64,000 nt of DNA from Chamaecyparis obtusa (GCA_027943335.1 BSBK01003258.1:680501-744500), one strand, 5' to 3'; positions 46,023 to 59,145 are shown, numbered from the stretch's first letter. Numbers and translations are program-made. The notes: a model not told the origin generated them from the sequence alone.

Positions 46023-47590
46023 TGTAAAAGATAAAATAGTGTATGGGGTCCTAGAATAATGGTTTGCACATAAAAGAGACCCCAAAGCCAATATTTTACA
46101 CTTACATGAAATTGTATTGATATAGAAAGTAAATGTAGATGACTAATATTGAAATGAAGAGATAAAGGTACTTACCTCCAAAAAAGAATCGGCTGAAAAC
46201 CCTATCAAACAATCTCAAAAGCTGTTGATTCTCATGTCCCTCAACCGAAACTGAGAGATCTACAAAGCTTAGAAATCTTTTTCCTAGATTTGATCAGGTC
46301 GACTTTGACCTTTTAAAAGGTCAAGAATGACCTCAGGAAAATGAAGGTTGACTTTGACTTTGTTCACGGATCTCGAAAGTTCGGTGAAAAGGGTATCCAA
46401 ATCTACTCTCAGATCCGAAGTTTCACACTTGTACCTACAAAAAAATGATGGTTTTTGGTTGTTGTTTGGGGGGGGGGGGGGGGGTTTGCCTTAGTCAAAC
46501 CCCAATTTAGTAATTAACCTTGAAATTAAATTGAAATTGCTGGAGTAAACAAAGTAAATGGAACAATTCACCTTGCTTGAGTTGAAACCCTTGTGGAGGA
46601 TTCGAATCCTTGAATCCACAAGAATGGATGAATGTAGAATCACATGTAGGATGTCTCCACTCAATTGTCTTTAGATCTTCAACACCAATCTTGAATGGAT
46701 CTTGAACTTGGAAAAGGCTTGAATAGAAAATGGATGAATCTTCAACAAGAGAGCTCCATAGAGTTTGAATCCTTCAATGGCTACTAATGGATCTCCTTGA
46801 TGAATTGGATGCTTGAATGCTTGAAGTCTTGAATGCTTAATCTTCTTGCTTGAGAGCTTGACAGATTGAGAAACTTGATGGAGAAAATGAGAGAGGAATG
46901 CTCTCTTTTATAGTGATCTAGGGCACAAGAGGGACCTCGTAGAAAACAATAATTAAGGGCCCATGGCACAAAACTCTAGAGAGGTGCACATGGAAAGGAA
47001 ATTAAATTAAAGTCTTGACACAAAAATCTAGGAGGGGACCACCCTTAATAAATAAATAAAATAATTATTTAAGATCCTTGTTACAAAATTCAAGGTAAGG
47101 CCAACCCCAAAGTTAATTTGAGTATTAGGCACAAAACTTGAGAAAGGCTAATCTCTAATAATAAATTAGGAATCTTATACAAATATCAGGAAAGGTCCAC
47201 CTCAAATATTAATTTGAGAATTTGAAACTTAATCTGAGAAATAGTGGCCCCGAAAAGGGAAAATGCAAGATTTTGATGAGATCCTGAAACTGGAAGCTAA
47301 CACTAAAGATCCCAAACCCTAGGGTCAAGGTCGAGGTCAACCCTAACTAGGTTAGGGTCGAGGTCGACCTTGACCTAAAAAGGTCAACCTTGACCTTATG
47401 GTCAAGAATCTCAGGTTCACAGTTCAGGATGGAAGAAAATGCTAGGAAGAAGTGGAAAATGGGGTAGAACAGGGGGAAAAGCTAGATCCAAGTCGAATAT
47501 CCATTCAAGGCATTTGACATGACCCCAAACCACTTACTCGGAGGGCTAAATGCTCTTAACATGGAAGTACTTCCATTTTAAGACGATACA
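46023..47590 (-). repeat. C 3' LTR
   Basis: In element sense TGTATCGTCTTAAAATGGAAG to ATTTTATCTTTTACA. It holds a G run at 46468-46484 in plus sense that is length-variable against the other copy (about 51371-51384). Confidence 0.92.
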
Positions 47591-48723
47591 TTAAGCCCCC
47601 ACTTTAGCAAGAGTATGGACGCGATGCAAACTCTTGGTAAAGGAGATCATAAAGAAAAAGATAATCTTATTGAAATCAAAGGGACAAAGAATCCTCAAGC
47701 CCCTAGGGACTTGAATCTTTGTCAACTCCAAGATCACAATAAGAGAGATATCACTGAAGAACATAGAGAAAAGGAGAGAGAGGAGTGGTTAGCTCACCTT
47801 GTAAGATGTGTTAATCTCACTGTGAACCACAAAAGGATAGGATGGCCCACCAAGCAAACACTTGATAGTCACCCCATAATGTTGTGCGCCTTCTAGCAGC
47901 TTTGTGCATGTATGTAGTGTGTCTTCTGATGAATTTTATAAAGTACCCATGGATCCACCTTCTTGTATCACCATGAATATGAAATGTGTGTCTCCTCAGG
48001 ATTTAGCAACTATGTGTGTTACCCTTGAAAGATTTAGCATATTTGAAATTGAAAATGTGTGTCCCTTCAGGATTTAGTAACTTATGTGCATTACCTTTTG
48101 AGATTTAGCATATTTGAAAAATAAAAGGTTAGAACAAGAATACATAATATAGAATGAGGGAGGCCGTATATATGCCCCCCTCCTTAATATGGAAAAAACA
48201 TACTTTTTTGACATGTTAAGGAAAGAAAAGAACAAGGATAAAGCCTTCTTCAGCATCAAGACAATATCCATAGACAACACCCAGTCCAAGCCAAGAAGGT
48301 CACAGCTCCTATGAGGCCATGAAAGGGACGAATGCAAAGAGATATCATGCAAGAAGTGAAAAAGTAACTCTTGTGAGGGATAGCACACTGTTCAGTTTTC
48401 AAGGTGAGAGATTTATCCACCATGGAAACCCTATGTCAAACAATGAAATAGGTTGTGATCAAGGACAAAGATCCTCAATGCAAACCAAAATGTTCATGTA
48501 TGATTGGATATCACATAATAGATAAATTCTTCTTAACCAAGGAAAGAAGTGAATCCCGGAAAGATAGAATTGAAGGAGATGACATCCTTGCCCCCCAAGT
48601 GTAGGAACAAGGATGGAAAGGGACCTATTATATCGCTCGCAACACTATGCAAGACAATGAGCCCCCAAGTATTAGGATACCATTGTTTACATAATGTGGA
48701 GCTCCATAATAGGAACATAAATG
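47591..48723 (-). other. C untranslated 3' region and polypurine tract
   Basis: No long frame in element sense. AAAGTGGGGGCTTA at 47591-47604 abuts the LTR, and similar words (CTTGGGGGCTC, CTTGGGGGGCAAGG) recur near 48590 and 48660. Plus-strand frames 47615-47896 and 48319-48525 have no recognisable domains. Confidence 0.6.
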
Positions 48724-50715
48724 TTATTTAGAGAAAATAGGATTAAAATACAACTCATTGTCACATGATATATAAATAACCTTACTATCAATGAGTTTCC
48801 TAATCTTATAATGTAAAGCTTGACATTCATTAGTAGAGTGATCATGTAATCTATGATATAAAAAAAGAGGAAGAGTCTTCAAGTGTGGACTACATTTCCT
48901 TTTGCATTTAGGTCTAGTAATCATCTTAGCACGAAGGAGTTTATGCAAAAGAACTTCTTGGTCAAAGTCCTTCATAGGTTCATCATGTTTTGAAGTGTTA
49001 TTTGAGATGTTGTTAACATTGATTTGTTGTTGAGGATGAAATCCTAATCCATAAGAATGCTTATGCCCCCCAGTGTGTAAGGGCATTTGAATTCCCTGTT
49101 TATGCTTTCCACATCTTTGAGCATTAAATCCTTGTTTAACTAGGAAGTGATAACCAGGACCATAACGAGAAGCCATATCAGAAGGAGTCAATGGATCCTT
49201 AGTAGTCACAATATCATCCTTGATAGATTTGATAGATTCATTGTGGGTAGAAGTAGTGACAAAGTTATTACTAAGGGCTTTAGAAGTAAAAACTCGCTGT
49301 TCAAATTCTCTTTGTTTCTTCATAAAATCAAGATCATTAATCTTATACTCTCTAATAAAGGTAGGAGTAAAATCCAAAGTTCCCCAATCATCACCAGGAA
49401 GAGCATTAGAGGAAGAAGGATTGCTTTTAGGAATAGGAGTAGTGTGAGTTTGAATATTAAGACAAGGATTAGGCACATCATTTGCATGAAGTGTATAGAT
49501 CACGTTGTTATGTATAAACTTGACTTTATGGTGAAGGGTGGAAGGGATGACATGCATCTCATGCAACCAAGGTCTACCCAAAAGAAGGTTATAATTGAGA
49601 GGTCTAGGCATAACATGTAAAGAAGTATTCAGGATGGCCGGACCTACTTTGATAGGTAAAGTAATGATTCCTAAAGTGTTCTTAGAAATGTTATCAAAGC
49701 CATGTATAGGAACATTATCAGGTTGAATAGTTGAAAGATCTACGTTAATCTCTTTGAGCATGTCCATGCTACAAATATTAAGCCTAGATCCGTTATCAAT
49801 CAAGGTCCTACGAATGATACTTTTATTGACAGAAACAACAACCATAAGAGCATCATATCGATTCTGAACTTCTTTAGAAGGTAAATCTTTTTGAGTAAAT
49901 ACAATGTCAGAAGGACCCGGGGTAGCATGCATGCATTGTAAGAAGTTATTGATATTCTCTTGCTTAGGAGGTGGAGTAGGAAGAGTTGCTAGAGCTTTTT
50001 CCAAGGCTTCATAGTAGGTAGGTAAAGTTTGAAGAAGCTCCCATAAATAAATCTTGGCAGGAGTATTTTGCAATTGAGTTATCAAATCATACTCCTTGCT
50101 AGGAAGATGAGGTGGAGGAGGAAGAGAAGGTGGAAAAGAAGTAGGAACCACCGGATTAGGTTGAGGGTTATTCCTTGTACGATATGTGTGGGCTATAGAA
50201 TCTTGATCATTGAAAGACTCCATAGGTTTACCTTTGACAGTAATGCGAGGACAACCTTTGACAGTCAACAAGGGTTTAGGATAAACCATATTAGTCATCT
50301 CAACACTACAAATAGATTCATATAAAGGAAGCAAAGAGGACATCCTAGGAGGAGATGAGGTAAGATCTTGATTCTCCATAGGATCATCGCTAAAAGGGAG
50401 AGCATTAAGGGAATTCATATCATTCTCCACAAATGCCTCATCACTAAAAGGAATCTCAAATGGAGGTAAAGCATCTATAATATCATCTTCTTTCACTAAA
50501 ATGTCCGCATAAGGGGAGTGTGTTTTAGGAAAAGAGTTTTCATCATGTAATAAATCACCCTCTTGTATCAAAGCTTCTTCAAGAGGAGGGGATAAATCAA
50601 TGTTTTCATCGAAGGGTTAATTCACAATGGTTTCATGAGGAAGAGAAAAATCAACATCCCTATCCAAAGGTTCAATAAAGCACTTAAACCACGCTTGAGA
50701 TAACTTGTGCAACAT
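48724..50715 (-). pseudogene. C polyprotein fragment with aspartic protease, one stop
   Basis: A 664-codon minus-strand frame from the ATG at 50715 (MLHKLSQAWFKCFIEPLD), with one in-frame TAA (VN-stop-PFDENIDLS), and open for the last 615 codons. The N-terminal third is acidic and Pro-rich. About two fifths along the 615-codon part lies a retropepsin-like domain: VVSVNKSIIRRTLIDNGSRL, where the usual D-[ST]-G is DNG, and the flap-distal NYNLLLGRPWLHEMHVIPS motif typical of plant gypsy Tat-type polyproteins. A C-terminal stretch has the HSTNECQALHYKIRKLI motif also seen between protease and RT in those elements. RT should follow but does not. DNG for DSG makes protease activity doubtful. Confidence 0.85.
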
Positions 50716-50925
50716 GATAACAAATAAAGAAATGCATATAAAGTAGATCTAGATATATCTAAATGCATTCAAATGAAATATTTTTGTATATTTGAAGAAA
50801 TTTTACAATTTTTTTATGTTTTTGAAATGTAAATGCAAGAGCATAAAATAAACCTACTTTTGTAAGCACAAAATGTAAATCTAACACCAAAAAAGAAAGA
50901 GTTGTCGTAAACAGGTTCACCAAAA

Positions 50926-52490
50926 TGTAAAAGATAAAATAGTGTATGGGTTCTTAGAATAATGGTTCGCACATAAAAGAGACCCCAAAGCCAATATTTT
51001 ACACTTACATGAAATTGTATTGATATAGAAAGTAAATGTAGATGACTAATATTGAAATGAAGAGATAAAGGTACTTACCTTCGAAAAAGAATCGGCTGAA
51101 AACCCTATCAAACGATCTCAAAAGTTGTTGATTCCCGCGCTCCTAAATTGAAACTGCGAGATCTACAAAACCTAGAAATCTTTTTCCCAGATTTGATCAA
51201 GTCGACTTTGACCTTTTAAAAGGTCAAGGATGATCTCAGGAAAATGAAGGTCGACTTTGACTTTGTTCATGGATCTCGAAAGTTCGGCGAAAAGGGTATC
51301 CAAATCTACTCTCAGATCCGAAGTTCCGCACCTGTACCTACAAGAAAAAAAGGGTTTTTGGTTGTTGTTTGGGGGGGGGGGGGGTTTGCCTCAGTCAAAC
51401 CCCAATTTAGTAATTAACCTTGAAATTGAATTGAAATTGCTGGAGTAAACAAAGTAAATGGAACAATTCACCTTGCTTGAGTTGAAACCCTTGTGGAGGA
51501 TTCGAATCCTTGAATCCACAAGAATGGATGAATGTAGAATCACATGTAGGATGTCTCCAATCAATTGTCTTTAGATCTTCAACACCAATCTTGAATGGAT
51601 CTTGAACTTGGAAAAGGCTTGAATAGAAAATGGATGAATCTTCAACAAGAGAGCTCCATAGAGCTTGAATCCTTCAATGGCTACTAATGGATCTCTTTGA
51701 TGAATTGGATGCTTGAATGCTTGAAGTCTTGAATGCTTGATCTTCTTGCTTGAGAGCTTGAGAGATTGAGAAACTTGATGGAGAAAATGAGAGAGGAAGG
51801 CTCCCTTTTATAGTGATCTAGGGCACAAGAGGGGCTTCGTAGAAAACAATAATTAAGGGCCCATGGCACAAAAATCTAGAGAGGTGCACATGGAAAGGAA
51901 ATTAAATTAAAGTCTTGACACAAAACTCTAGGAGGGGACCACCCTTAATAAATAAATAAAATAATTATTTAAGAGCCTTGTTACAAAATTCAAGGTAAGG
52001 CCAACCCCAAAGTTAATTTGAGTATTAGCCACAAAACTTGAGAAAGGCTAATCTCCAATAATAAATTAGGAATCTTATACAAATATCAAGAAAGGTCCAC
52101 CTCAAATATTAATTTGAGAATTCGACACTTAATCTGAGAAATAGTGGCCCCGAAGAGGGAAAATGCAAGATTTTGATGAGATCCCGAAATTGGAAGCTAA
52201 CACCGAAGATACCAAACCCTAGGGTCAAGGTCGAGGTCAACCTTGACTAGGTCAGGGTTGAGGTCGACCTTGACCTAAAAAGGTCGACCTTGACCTTATG
52301 GTCAAGACTCTCAGGTTCATAGTTCAGGATGGAAGAAAATGCTAGGAAGAAGTGGAAAATAGGGTAAAACAGGGGGAAAAGCCAGATCCAAGTTGAATAT
52401 CCATTCAAGGCGTTTGACATGACCCCAAACCACTTACTCGGAGGGCTAAACACTCTTAACATGGAAGTGCTTCCATTTTAAGATGATACA
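50926..52490 (-). repeat. C 5' LTR
   Basis: 1565 bases, matching 46023-47590 closely. In element sense it ends CTATTTTATCTTTTACA, followed by TTTTGGTGAACCTG, which should hold the primer site but does not match Met-tRNA. Confidence 0.92.
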
Positions 52491-53455
52491 GTAGTATTAT
52501 TTTATGCACATGCACTGAGATAAAATGTCATTCTATTGCATGTATGAGATCTTGCACATGTTCTTGCTCTTTGTACTTGCACTCAATTAAATAAAGTTCT
52601 ATGGAGGGTTTGATGTTTGCCTTTGTTTTCCATCTACTTTTTTCATGTGAGCATTCCTCCAATGACATTAGCCTCATGTTGTCTTTATTTATATTTATAC
52701 TCTTTCTACACATTCAATGTTCTTGGTTCTTCTTCATCATGTAGTTCATATTGGAAGTTCTTTTTAGTGTACCTATCATTACTCCCATGTCAACATTATG
52801 TGGGGGTTTCTACTGTTGGTTCTTCTGCTTCTTTGGTTTGATAGTGTGAGCTATGTTTTCAGTATTTGTTCCTATGTACTAGGCAGATGTAGTGGCTGGG
52901 TACCTATGAATTTTGGTGATATGGATCATTTACCATATTTAGACTCTTTCTTTCCTATTTTTTGAAAGTACTCTTCTAGCTTTGATTGATCAACTCTTTA
53001 GACTTTGGTGTTTTTATGCCATCTGTATCTTCGAGTTTAGGTGTTTTCCTTTGTTTGCTTCTTGATTCGAGTAGTATCATTTGAGGGCACTCATGCAAAT
53101 TAAAATCTTCTCTACTTGGTCATATTTCTGTAGTGGATCTTCATATCAACAGTTACTTCTTGACAGAGTTTGCAGCTTCTTGCTTCAGTGATGTTCTACA
53201 TGTTCATCCTTGTTCCTATTTTCCAGAACATTTCCTAGTTTTGGAAGCTTCTTTAGTCCTTTAGACTAGTCTTTATCTCTTTTTGGAGTAGAGTTTTTCC
53301 CAAGTGGTTTTCTCTATTTCTCCTCTTTATAGAGACTCTCTTTTGTACTTGGGTACTTGATAAGGCTTTGGGTGCTTGATAAGGCTTTTTGTTACCGGGA
53401 CTCATTTGCTTGTAGTAGTTTTTCTAGGTTTTTAGCTTCTCCTAAAGTTTATCTT

Positions 53456-53475
53456 AAGGGGGGGGGGAGGGGAAG
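53456..53475 (+). promoter_or_regulatory. B polypurine tract
   Basis: A purine run dominated by G (AAGGGGGGGGG, then AGGGGAAG) directly before the 3' LTR. Confidence 0.88.
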
Positions 53476-53852
53476 TGTTAGAGTAATAAGTTGTTTGCTT
53501 ATTAATTAAATCATATTGATTTAATTATTAATTCACTTATTATCTCTTTCTACTTAAGCTAAACTTTAGACATATAATAATTAATTATTTTATTAATTAT
53601 TACCATGCAACCTAGGTTTCTCCACCCTTTTAGGGTTCCATATCTCCTTTACAAGAATTGATCTCTCTTGTAAATTGAGAACACATTCATTTTATTTGAT
53701 TGCAACTTTTGTTTTTGCACATAAAAAATGTCTCCTCTTTCATGGATCATTTCATTCAAGCCTCCATAGCTTTTTCTTCTCTCTTTCTGTGATAGGTGTT
53801 TGCATGCAGGTGTTCTTGGGAGCTGTGAGTTGTTTTCTCATCAACACCAACA
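53476..53852 (+). repeat. B 3' LTR
   Basis: 377 bases, TGTTAGAGTAATAAGTTGTT to CATCAACACCAACA. Confidence 0.93.
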
Positions 53853-54087
53853 TAAATAAATATGATTAATTCTCAATTCATAATAATTATTAATTTTTAT
53901 TTTAACTATATAAGTACTTTCAATAAATTTAAAATCTAGTAATATACTAAATAAAAAATTGATAAATCAAAATAGAATGACTAAATGTACAAATCACATT
54001 AATTTAAAATTGTTAATTATTACGATTCTAATATCAAATATAAAATGAAATATCACATATATATTATTTAAATATCACATAATATGT

Positions 54088-54124
54088 GCACACACACACA
54101 CACACACGCACACACGCGCACACA

Positions 54125-54158
<34 letters not shown>
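54088..54158. repeat. (CA)n microsatellite inside a hairpin
   Basis: About 70 bases of CA repeat with a few CG and GA interruptions. ATCACATAATAT on the left (about 54074-54085) and ATATTATGTGAT on the right (about 54164-54175) are inverted copies, so the tract sits in the loop. Confidence 0.9.
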
Positions 54159-54160
<2 letters not shown>

Positions 54161-54359
54161 TTTATATTATGTGATTACAAAAAAATATTTTAGTTATAAA
54201 GATATTACTCACTAATTGTGGGTAAAGAATTACAAGGAGGGAAAATGATTTCAACTAATTGAGATTAAAAAACTTGAATTCGGTGTCGGAAAAATGAATT
54301 TCCCCATGCTGACAAATTCTGTCAGAATGTTGTGCAGGATGGAAGGCGTGAGGTTGTAC

Positions 54360-57300
54360 TATCTGATGCATGATATGCATGGAATAAGAAATGACATGGT
54401 AAGATGCATTACATTTTAGTTTACTATTTAGACATTGCCATACTGCCACCTAATTTACCTATATGGTAATTAGCCAATATTAGCCAATATTAGTGGGTAG
54501 CTTGTATGGAGTTTGTCCACACTTAAAGAGATGATGATGTTGTTTGTCGATGCATATCTCCTCATTTTTCATGAGGATTATCACTTTAGGTCCTCCGCCA
54601 ATGGCTAATGGCCACATGTCCACAATGTTGCCCTCTAGAATTCCCTCCCCTTTTTACCTAACTTTGCTCGAAAGGTTTCCAAGTTATGGCAGAACAATGC
54701 AACTTTTTAATGACACCAAAAAAGAGTTTTACACGGAAAAAATATTTGACACATCATATAAGCATGACATACTTTTTGTGTGAAATGTACATAAAATCTC
54801 TGCAAATACATAATAATAGTTTTTGCTTGAAACTAAATCTTCTCAAACATTTGTTTGAAATCTTTGTCATCATATCTTATGTTAGATGCATTTAATGATG
54901 CAACTTCCCGCCTCACATGCTAGCTTAAAACCAACAAACCAAATCAATGGAGACTAACATAAGTAAAAGATCACTTGGCAAGAAGTGAGAGGTTTGAAGC
55001 TATAAGCCAACATTTTCATTCGGGTATTCTCATAGTGACCTTTTTATTTTAAATTTGGTAATTTTGGTGATCAATCAAATGGTATGCCTTTTCCTCTTTT
55101 ATTATTTAAAATCACCAAATATTTATGAATTGGTTAGTTTTGTAAAATTAGTTGAAAATGTGTGTTAATGGTAAGATTAACCTAATTTTTTTTTATGTAG
55201 CTAATAACATGTAATAAAGGTTGAAAATTCACTTCTTGAAGAAAACTTTTGATCCACTATTAGAGTTATTTTCCTTTGTAGCAATGTATATTTTTCTGTT
55301 TAAATGCATTTATTACACTGTACATGCATTTTCAATCTGAAAGTGCCGAAGCTAAAAATTGACATCAATAGTGTAGTATTCGTAAAAGCCCTTGGTCACC
55401 CATCAAACTTATCATCACCATTCATTGTTTGAAAGGTAAAATTGAGCTGTATGGAAAGTCCCGAATACCTTCTGAGCTGTGTGAAATGAAAGTGTTTGTT
55501 GAATCTTTGCATATTTTGGTGTGGGGCAGTGGGGAGAAGAAGGATTTTTCCCTAATTTGCAACCTGTGAGAAATGGGCGTTAGGGTTCCATTTACCATAC
55601 TTGAAGGGGTGATAAAATGGTTTGAGAAACTTTAGTGAATCATAGAATAAGGCATCTATGTTTAGTAGAGAATATATTGAAAATGTTTGAGAAAACCTTC
55701 AAAAGAATTTTGCTCCATGGATATTATGATTGCAAAGTTACCTCAACTAGATTTTTTGAATGGTTTAGAAGCTTTTAGACTGATGTAAATCGTAGGGTCT
55801 CTACTCAATTGATTTGGTGAGAAGGCTTGAGAAGCTTTGACACTGATACAATGGTAGGATTCAAGTTAGATTTTATGTGTTTTGCCAGCGTCTTTTCCAT
55901 CTGCATGTGCAACCATGGGAACAGTTGAAACAAGTTTATAGAGTGGATTCATTGAAGGGAATTATAAAATTTCAATGCTCTGTTAGACATACAAACAAAA
56001 TATGAAATTAAATAGGCGCACCAAGATTGTCTGATTGAACTTAATCAATGTGATTTTCGCAAAGTGCACAAGATGGTTTGGTGAAAAGGGGTTAGAAACT
56101 TTCTGACAAATTTAACAATAGGTAAAGCTATTTTTCATTAACTTTATTAGCACCCTCCTCTACTTGTACGCATGTGGAAGCATTAGAATAGGGCATGAAT
56201 ATTTTTAAAGCTACATAAACAAGGCCTATGAACTGCTTAGTAGGATAAGGCCTATGAAATATTGTCTCAAGGATGACATAAGCATAGGATATGGACATAA
56301 TGATTTGGTGAAAAGGCTTGAAAAGCTTTTAGGTTGAATGTAGCAGCAAGCATATAGTCAAATTCAACAACCTTTGCAAATATCTTCTTTGTGTACAGTG
56401 TGGTAGATGGTTTGGAATAGGGGATGGACTTTCATCACAATGATTTTACCAAATGTATTACCAATGATTTTACCAATGATTGTAGCCTTCTCATTTACAC
56501 TTTTAAATACTTGTATTGTGTAATGCTTCACTTATGCTTTCCAATTAAATTCCTATCAGCGCATCCCTTGCACCTCCTTTCAGTGCAAGTGCTAGTACAT
56601 TTTCCACTGTTCTTGTTCAAGAATATAAGTCAACACATCATATTGTAGAGTGGGCAATAGAAAGTATGGTTCGGGGCTGTCAAATTGACAGGTTTAGTGG
56701 GTTCTATTCTTTGTTGACATCAATTGTACGGACTATAAGCAAAAGATTTTGTTTCCTTTGGAGTAATTTCCATGAAGCTCATAGTTTAGAGACCTCTAAG
56801 CCAATGCAAAAATCCTATGGATAAGCTATCTCAAAATTTCACTAAACATCCATAATTATCTTCCGATGTTCACATTTCTTAGCAAATTTCAGTGGGCGGC
56901 AGTTTTTATAATTTGTTTTATAGAAACTATGTCCACCAATTTTATAATAATAACGGTTTTCCCTCAATCGGGAAATGATCCTAAAACTCATATACTTTCA
57001 AGAATATCTTGAATTCAGGAGATGGGTTTCCCAAGGTTGTTTTTTTTTTTCCATCCTCAATATTTTGCTCGAACAAATAATTTATGGAGATTTCAATTAA
57101 CCTAGTTTCAATAAAATGATTAACAATGATTTTATTTTCAACTATTCCAACATAGTTCTTGATGCCTTGCAAGTCACAAGGAATTGAGAAACCCTCATCC
57201 ATAATATTCCCCGACCTATATCTTTCTAGAAGCAAAGTCATCTTATATCCCCTACCCTTCTATTTTTCTTTGTAATTATTTTGGAAGCTAACAGTCTGAA

Positions 57301-58620
57301 CAAACTACCATTCAAATATCTTATAAACTATAATTTTCATTGCATCTTCTCAAACACATCATTCTCTCTTGAGTTATTAAGAGATCCATTTATTATTATA
57401 ATGAAAGTGTATAGGCAAATTTTTTCTTTCGGTTTAATTTTTTTTATTACTTTTAGGCAATTTTAAAAATATTATTTTAATATTGATTTTAATTATTAAG
57501 ATAAAGAAAATTGATAAGTTTAACATTATATTTTATATTAAGATGGAAGTTGTCTCAAGACAAAGAAAATGAGAGCATTGGAGTGAAATGCAAATTGAGA
57601 CAAATGAATCTTCTTTGAAGAAATAAAGTCTCCTTTAATTGTTTGAATTATTTAATTATGTTCTTCATATGTGCGGTGTAGTTGTAAGGTTGGGCAAGAC
57701 CCTGCAATTGTGTCTTGCATCATGTTAGAACCTATCGCATTCAAAACTTCAAATGCAAAGACAATTTTTAAAATGAATGAAATGACTCTAAACCCAATAA
57801 TGTAAACCAGTGAACCACGGTTGGAATCATGATCTATATTTTAAAAAGGAGTTGCTGATTTTGTAATGAAATGGCCTTTGAATAAACACATTACATGACA
57901 TATATGGCATTCAATTTTACTTTTTTGATGAATTATATTATGACTTTCAGACCTTGTTGAAAGAAAAAAAAATGTTCTATGTTTAGAAGAATGAAATCTC
58001 ATAATTCCTACGAATCTTGCACTCATTACAATTGGCTATGATTTTCTTAATAAAATTATTTTCCACATTAAGTACAATTGGCGTTCCCATGGGTAATATT
58101 GTTCTCGTAGATAATTAATAGTCAACCTCAAAACACAACTTTTAAATGAATTATAAGTATTCACAATGTGTAATGCCACTGTTCTCTAACTACCCCTCCT
58201 CTTTATATATTTCTTTGTAATTGATTTTCAGTATATCTTCAGTTACCCATTGCACACCAAGGTGTGATTGCTAGTTTATTATGCATTCATCATATAGAAG
58301 TTTTAGCTACCCCTTAAGTTGCACTAAGGGGGGTTAATTGTTTCATTTTTATTCTTTTGGTTTTCCTTTTATATGGATTCTCATTGTATCATTCATGAAG
58401 TGAAGTTTGCATATTAATGATACTTCATAGTTTAGATAAATGGCCTTGCCTTCATTACAATATAATTTCTCACTTTTTGTGCTAGGCTTATCGATGCAAG
58501 TGATTGTTGGAAGTTATAAGATCGAGGAATGAACTCCAATAGAAACATGTGAAAAATTAAGACAAATATTATATCAACCAAAAAAAGTTTTATGTTCCTT
58601 TCAACTTAGCTAAGACCATG
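54360..58620. other. Mostly unique spacer with a degenerate recurring phrase
   Basis: No supported gene. Between 55610 and 56340 the phrase TGGTTTGGTGAAAAGGCTTGA with GAAGCTTT recurs in degenerate form at irregular spacing (about 55620, 55760, 55813, 56075, 56303), suggesting an old tandem repeat. The minus frame 56981-57241 (86 codons) is not recognisable. Confidence 0.4.
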
Positions 58621-58626
58621 AATCTT

Positions 58627-59145
58627 TCTTTTTTTGTTTGTAATAATAGAATATTTTATTAATATCAAGATCTATTACATAGCTGAAACATCACCATATG
58701 CTTTGATGATCCATTCTGAACCACTAGCCTATGAAACTCATCTATCTTCAATTACAAATAAAACATCTGATCCTACTGCAGGATATTCATCTTCAACAAC
58801 CCACCCCAAAACCATTTCGAAAACAATTATATCCAACTTAGTCCTACAATACTGTGACTTTTACATTCAACTTTCAGTGGACATAGAAGCAAAACAGTTA
58901 ACTTCGTAACCCTTCACACAAGGACCCAACATCATTACCCATTTACAACATTTAATCTACTTCTATAGACCGCTGACAGCTTTACAGGATCACAAAATAA
59001 GCAGACTTTCAAAATAAAAATCTTTTGAAGAAATATTGACCTTTCTATCTTATCCTTATGCGACCATGAGGGTTTCACACTTGGCTGGTAGTTGTGGCTT
59101 TTCATGCGTATCTGATAACTCTCTAAAAAACACTTTATCTGCCAT
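58627..59145 (-). other. Possible 3' end of a minus-strand transcript
   Basis: A short open stretch (59145 to stop 59056; ends LPAKCETLMVA) is followed by about 400 non-coding bases, an AATAAA in minus sense at 58655-58660, and an A-run at 58627-58636. This would suit a terminal exon with 3' UTR, or the A-rich end of a retrocopy. No domain is recognised and the signal could be chance. Confidence 0.2.

Larger units (their letters stand above)
46023..52490 (-). mobile_element. Element C: Ty3/gypsy-derived LTR element with protease only
   Basis: 6468 bases, flanked by exact GTAGT (46018-46022 and 52491-52495). LTRs are 46023-47590 (1568 bases) and 50926-52490 (1565 bases). A purine tract AAAGTGGGGGCTTA precedes the 3' LTR in minus sense. 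The single long frame encodes a protein with a retropepsin-like domain; RT, RNase H and integrase are absent. It is a non-autonomous gypsy derivative, and its LTR also occurs alone at 22901-24450. Confidence 0.92.
44663..53852 (+). mobile_element. Element B: LTR retrotransposon of the A family, interrupted by C
   Basis: 377-base LTRs at 44663-45039 and 53476-53852, exact TAAAT duplications (44658-44662, 53853-53857), primer site 45040-45051 and a strong polypurine tract. The interior, without C, is about 2 kb, matches A's interior in order, and lacks gag and pol. The plus frame 45151-45675 (174 codons) is not preserved in A, so I do not call it a gene. Confidence 0.93.
43610..54356. mobile_element. 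Long-TIR DNA element (about 1.55 kb) split by B
   Basis: 43610-43765 and 54202-54356 are imperfect reverse complements over about 155 bases: CAACCTCACGCC at the outer edge, then TGCACAACATTCT, GAAATTCAT, CAATTAG and a TTAGT..TA inner end. Without B and its duplication the element is about 1.55 kb, very A+T rich inside and non-coding. TIRs of this length recall Mutator-like elements, but the flanks AAAATAACT and TACTATCTG are not a clear duplication, so the class is open. Confidence 0.6.

Noticed and set aside
49147..49620. 157-codon plus-strand frame
   Set aside because: Antisense to the gypsy protease frame of element C, which has recognisable motifs.
57841..58026. Possible copia pre-integrase remnant on the minus strand (Cys/His-containing frame)
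   Set aside because: The Cys/His spacing does not match the pre-integrase motif and there is no neighbouring pol sequence.
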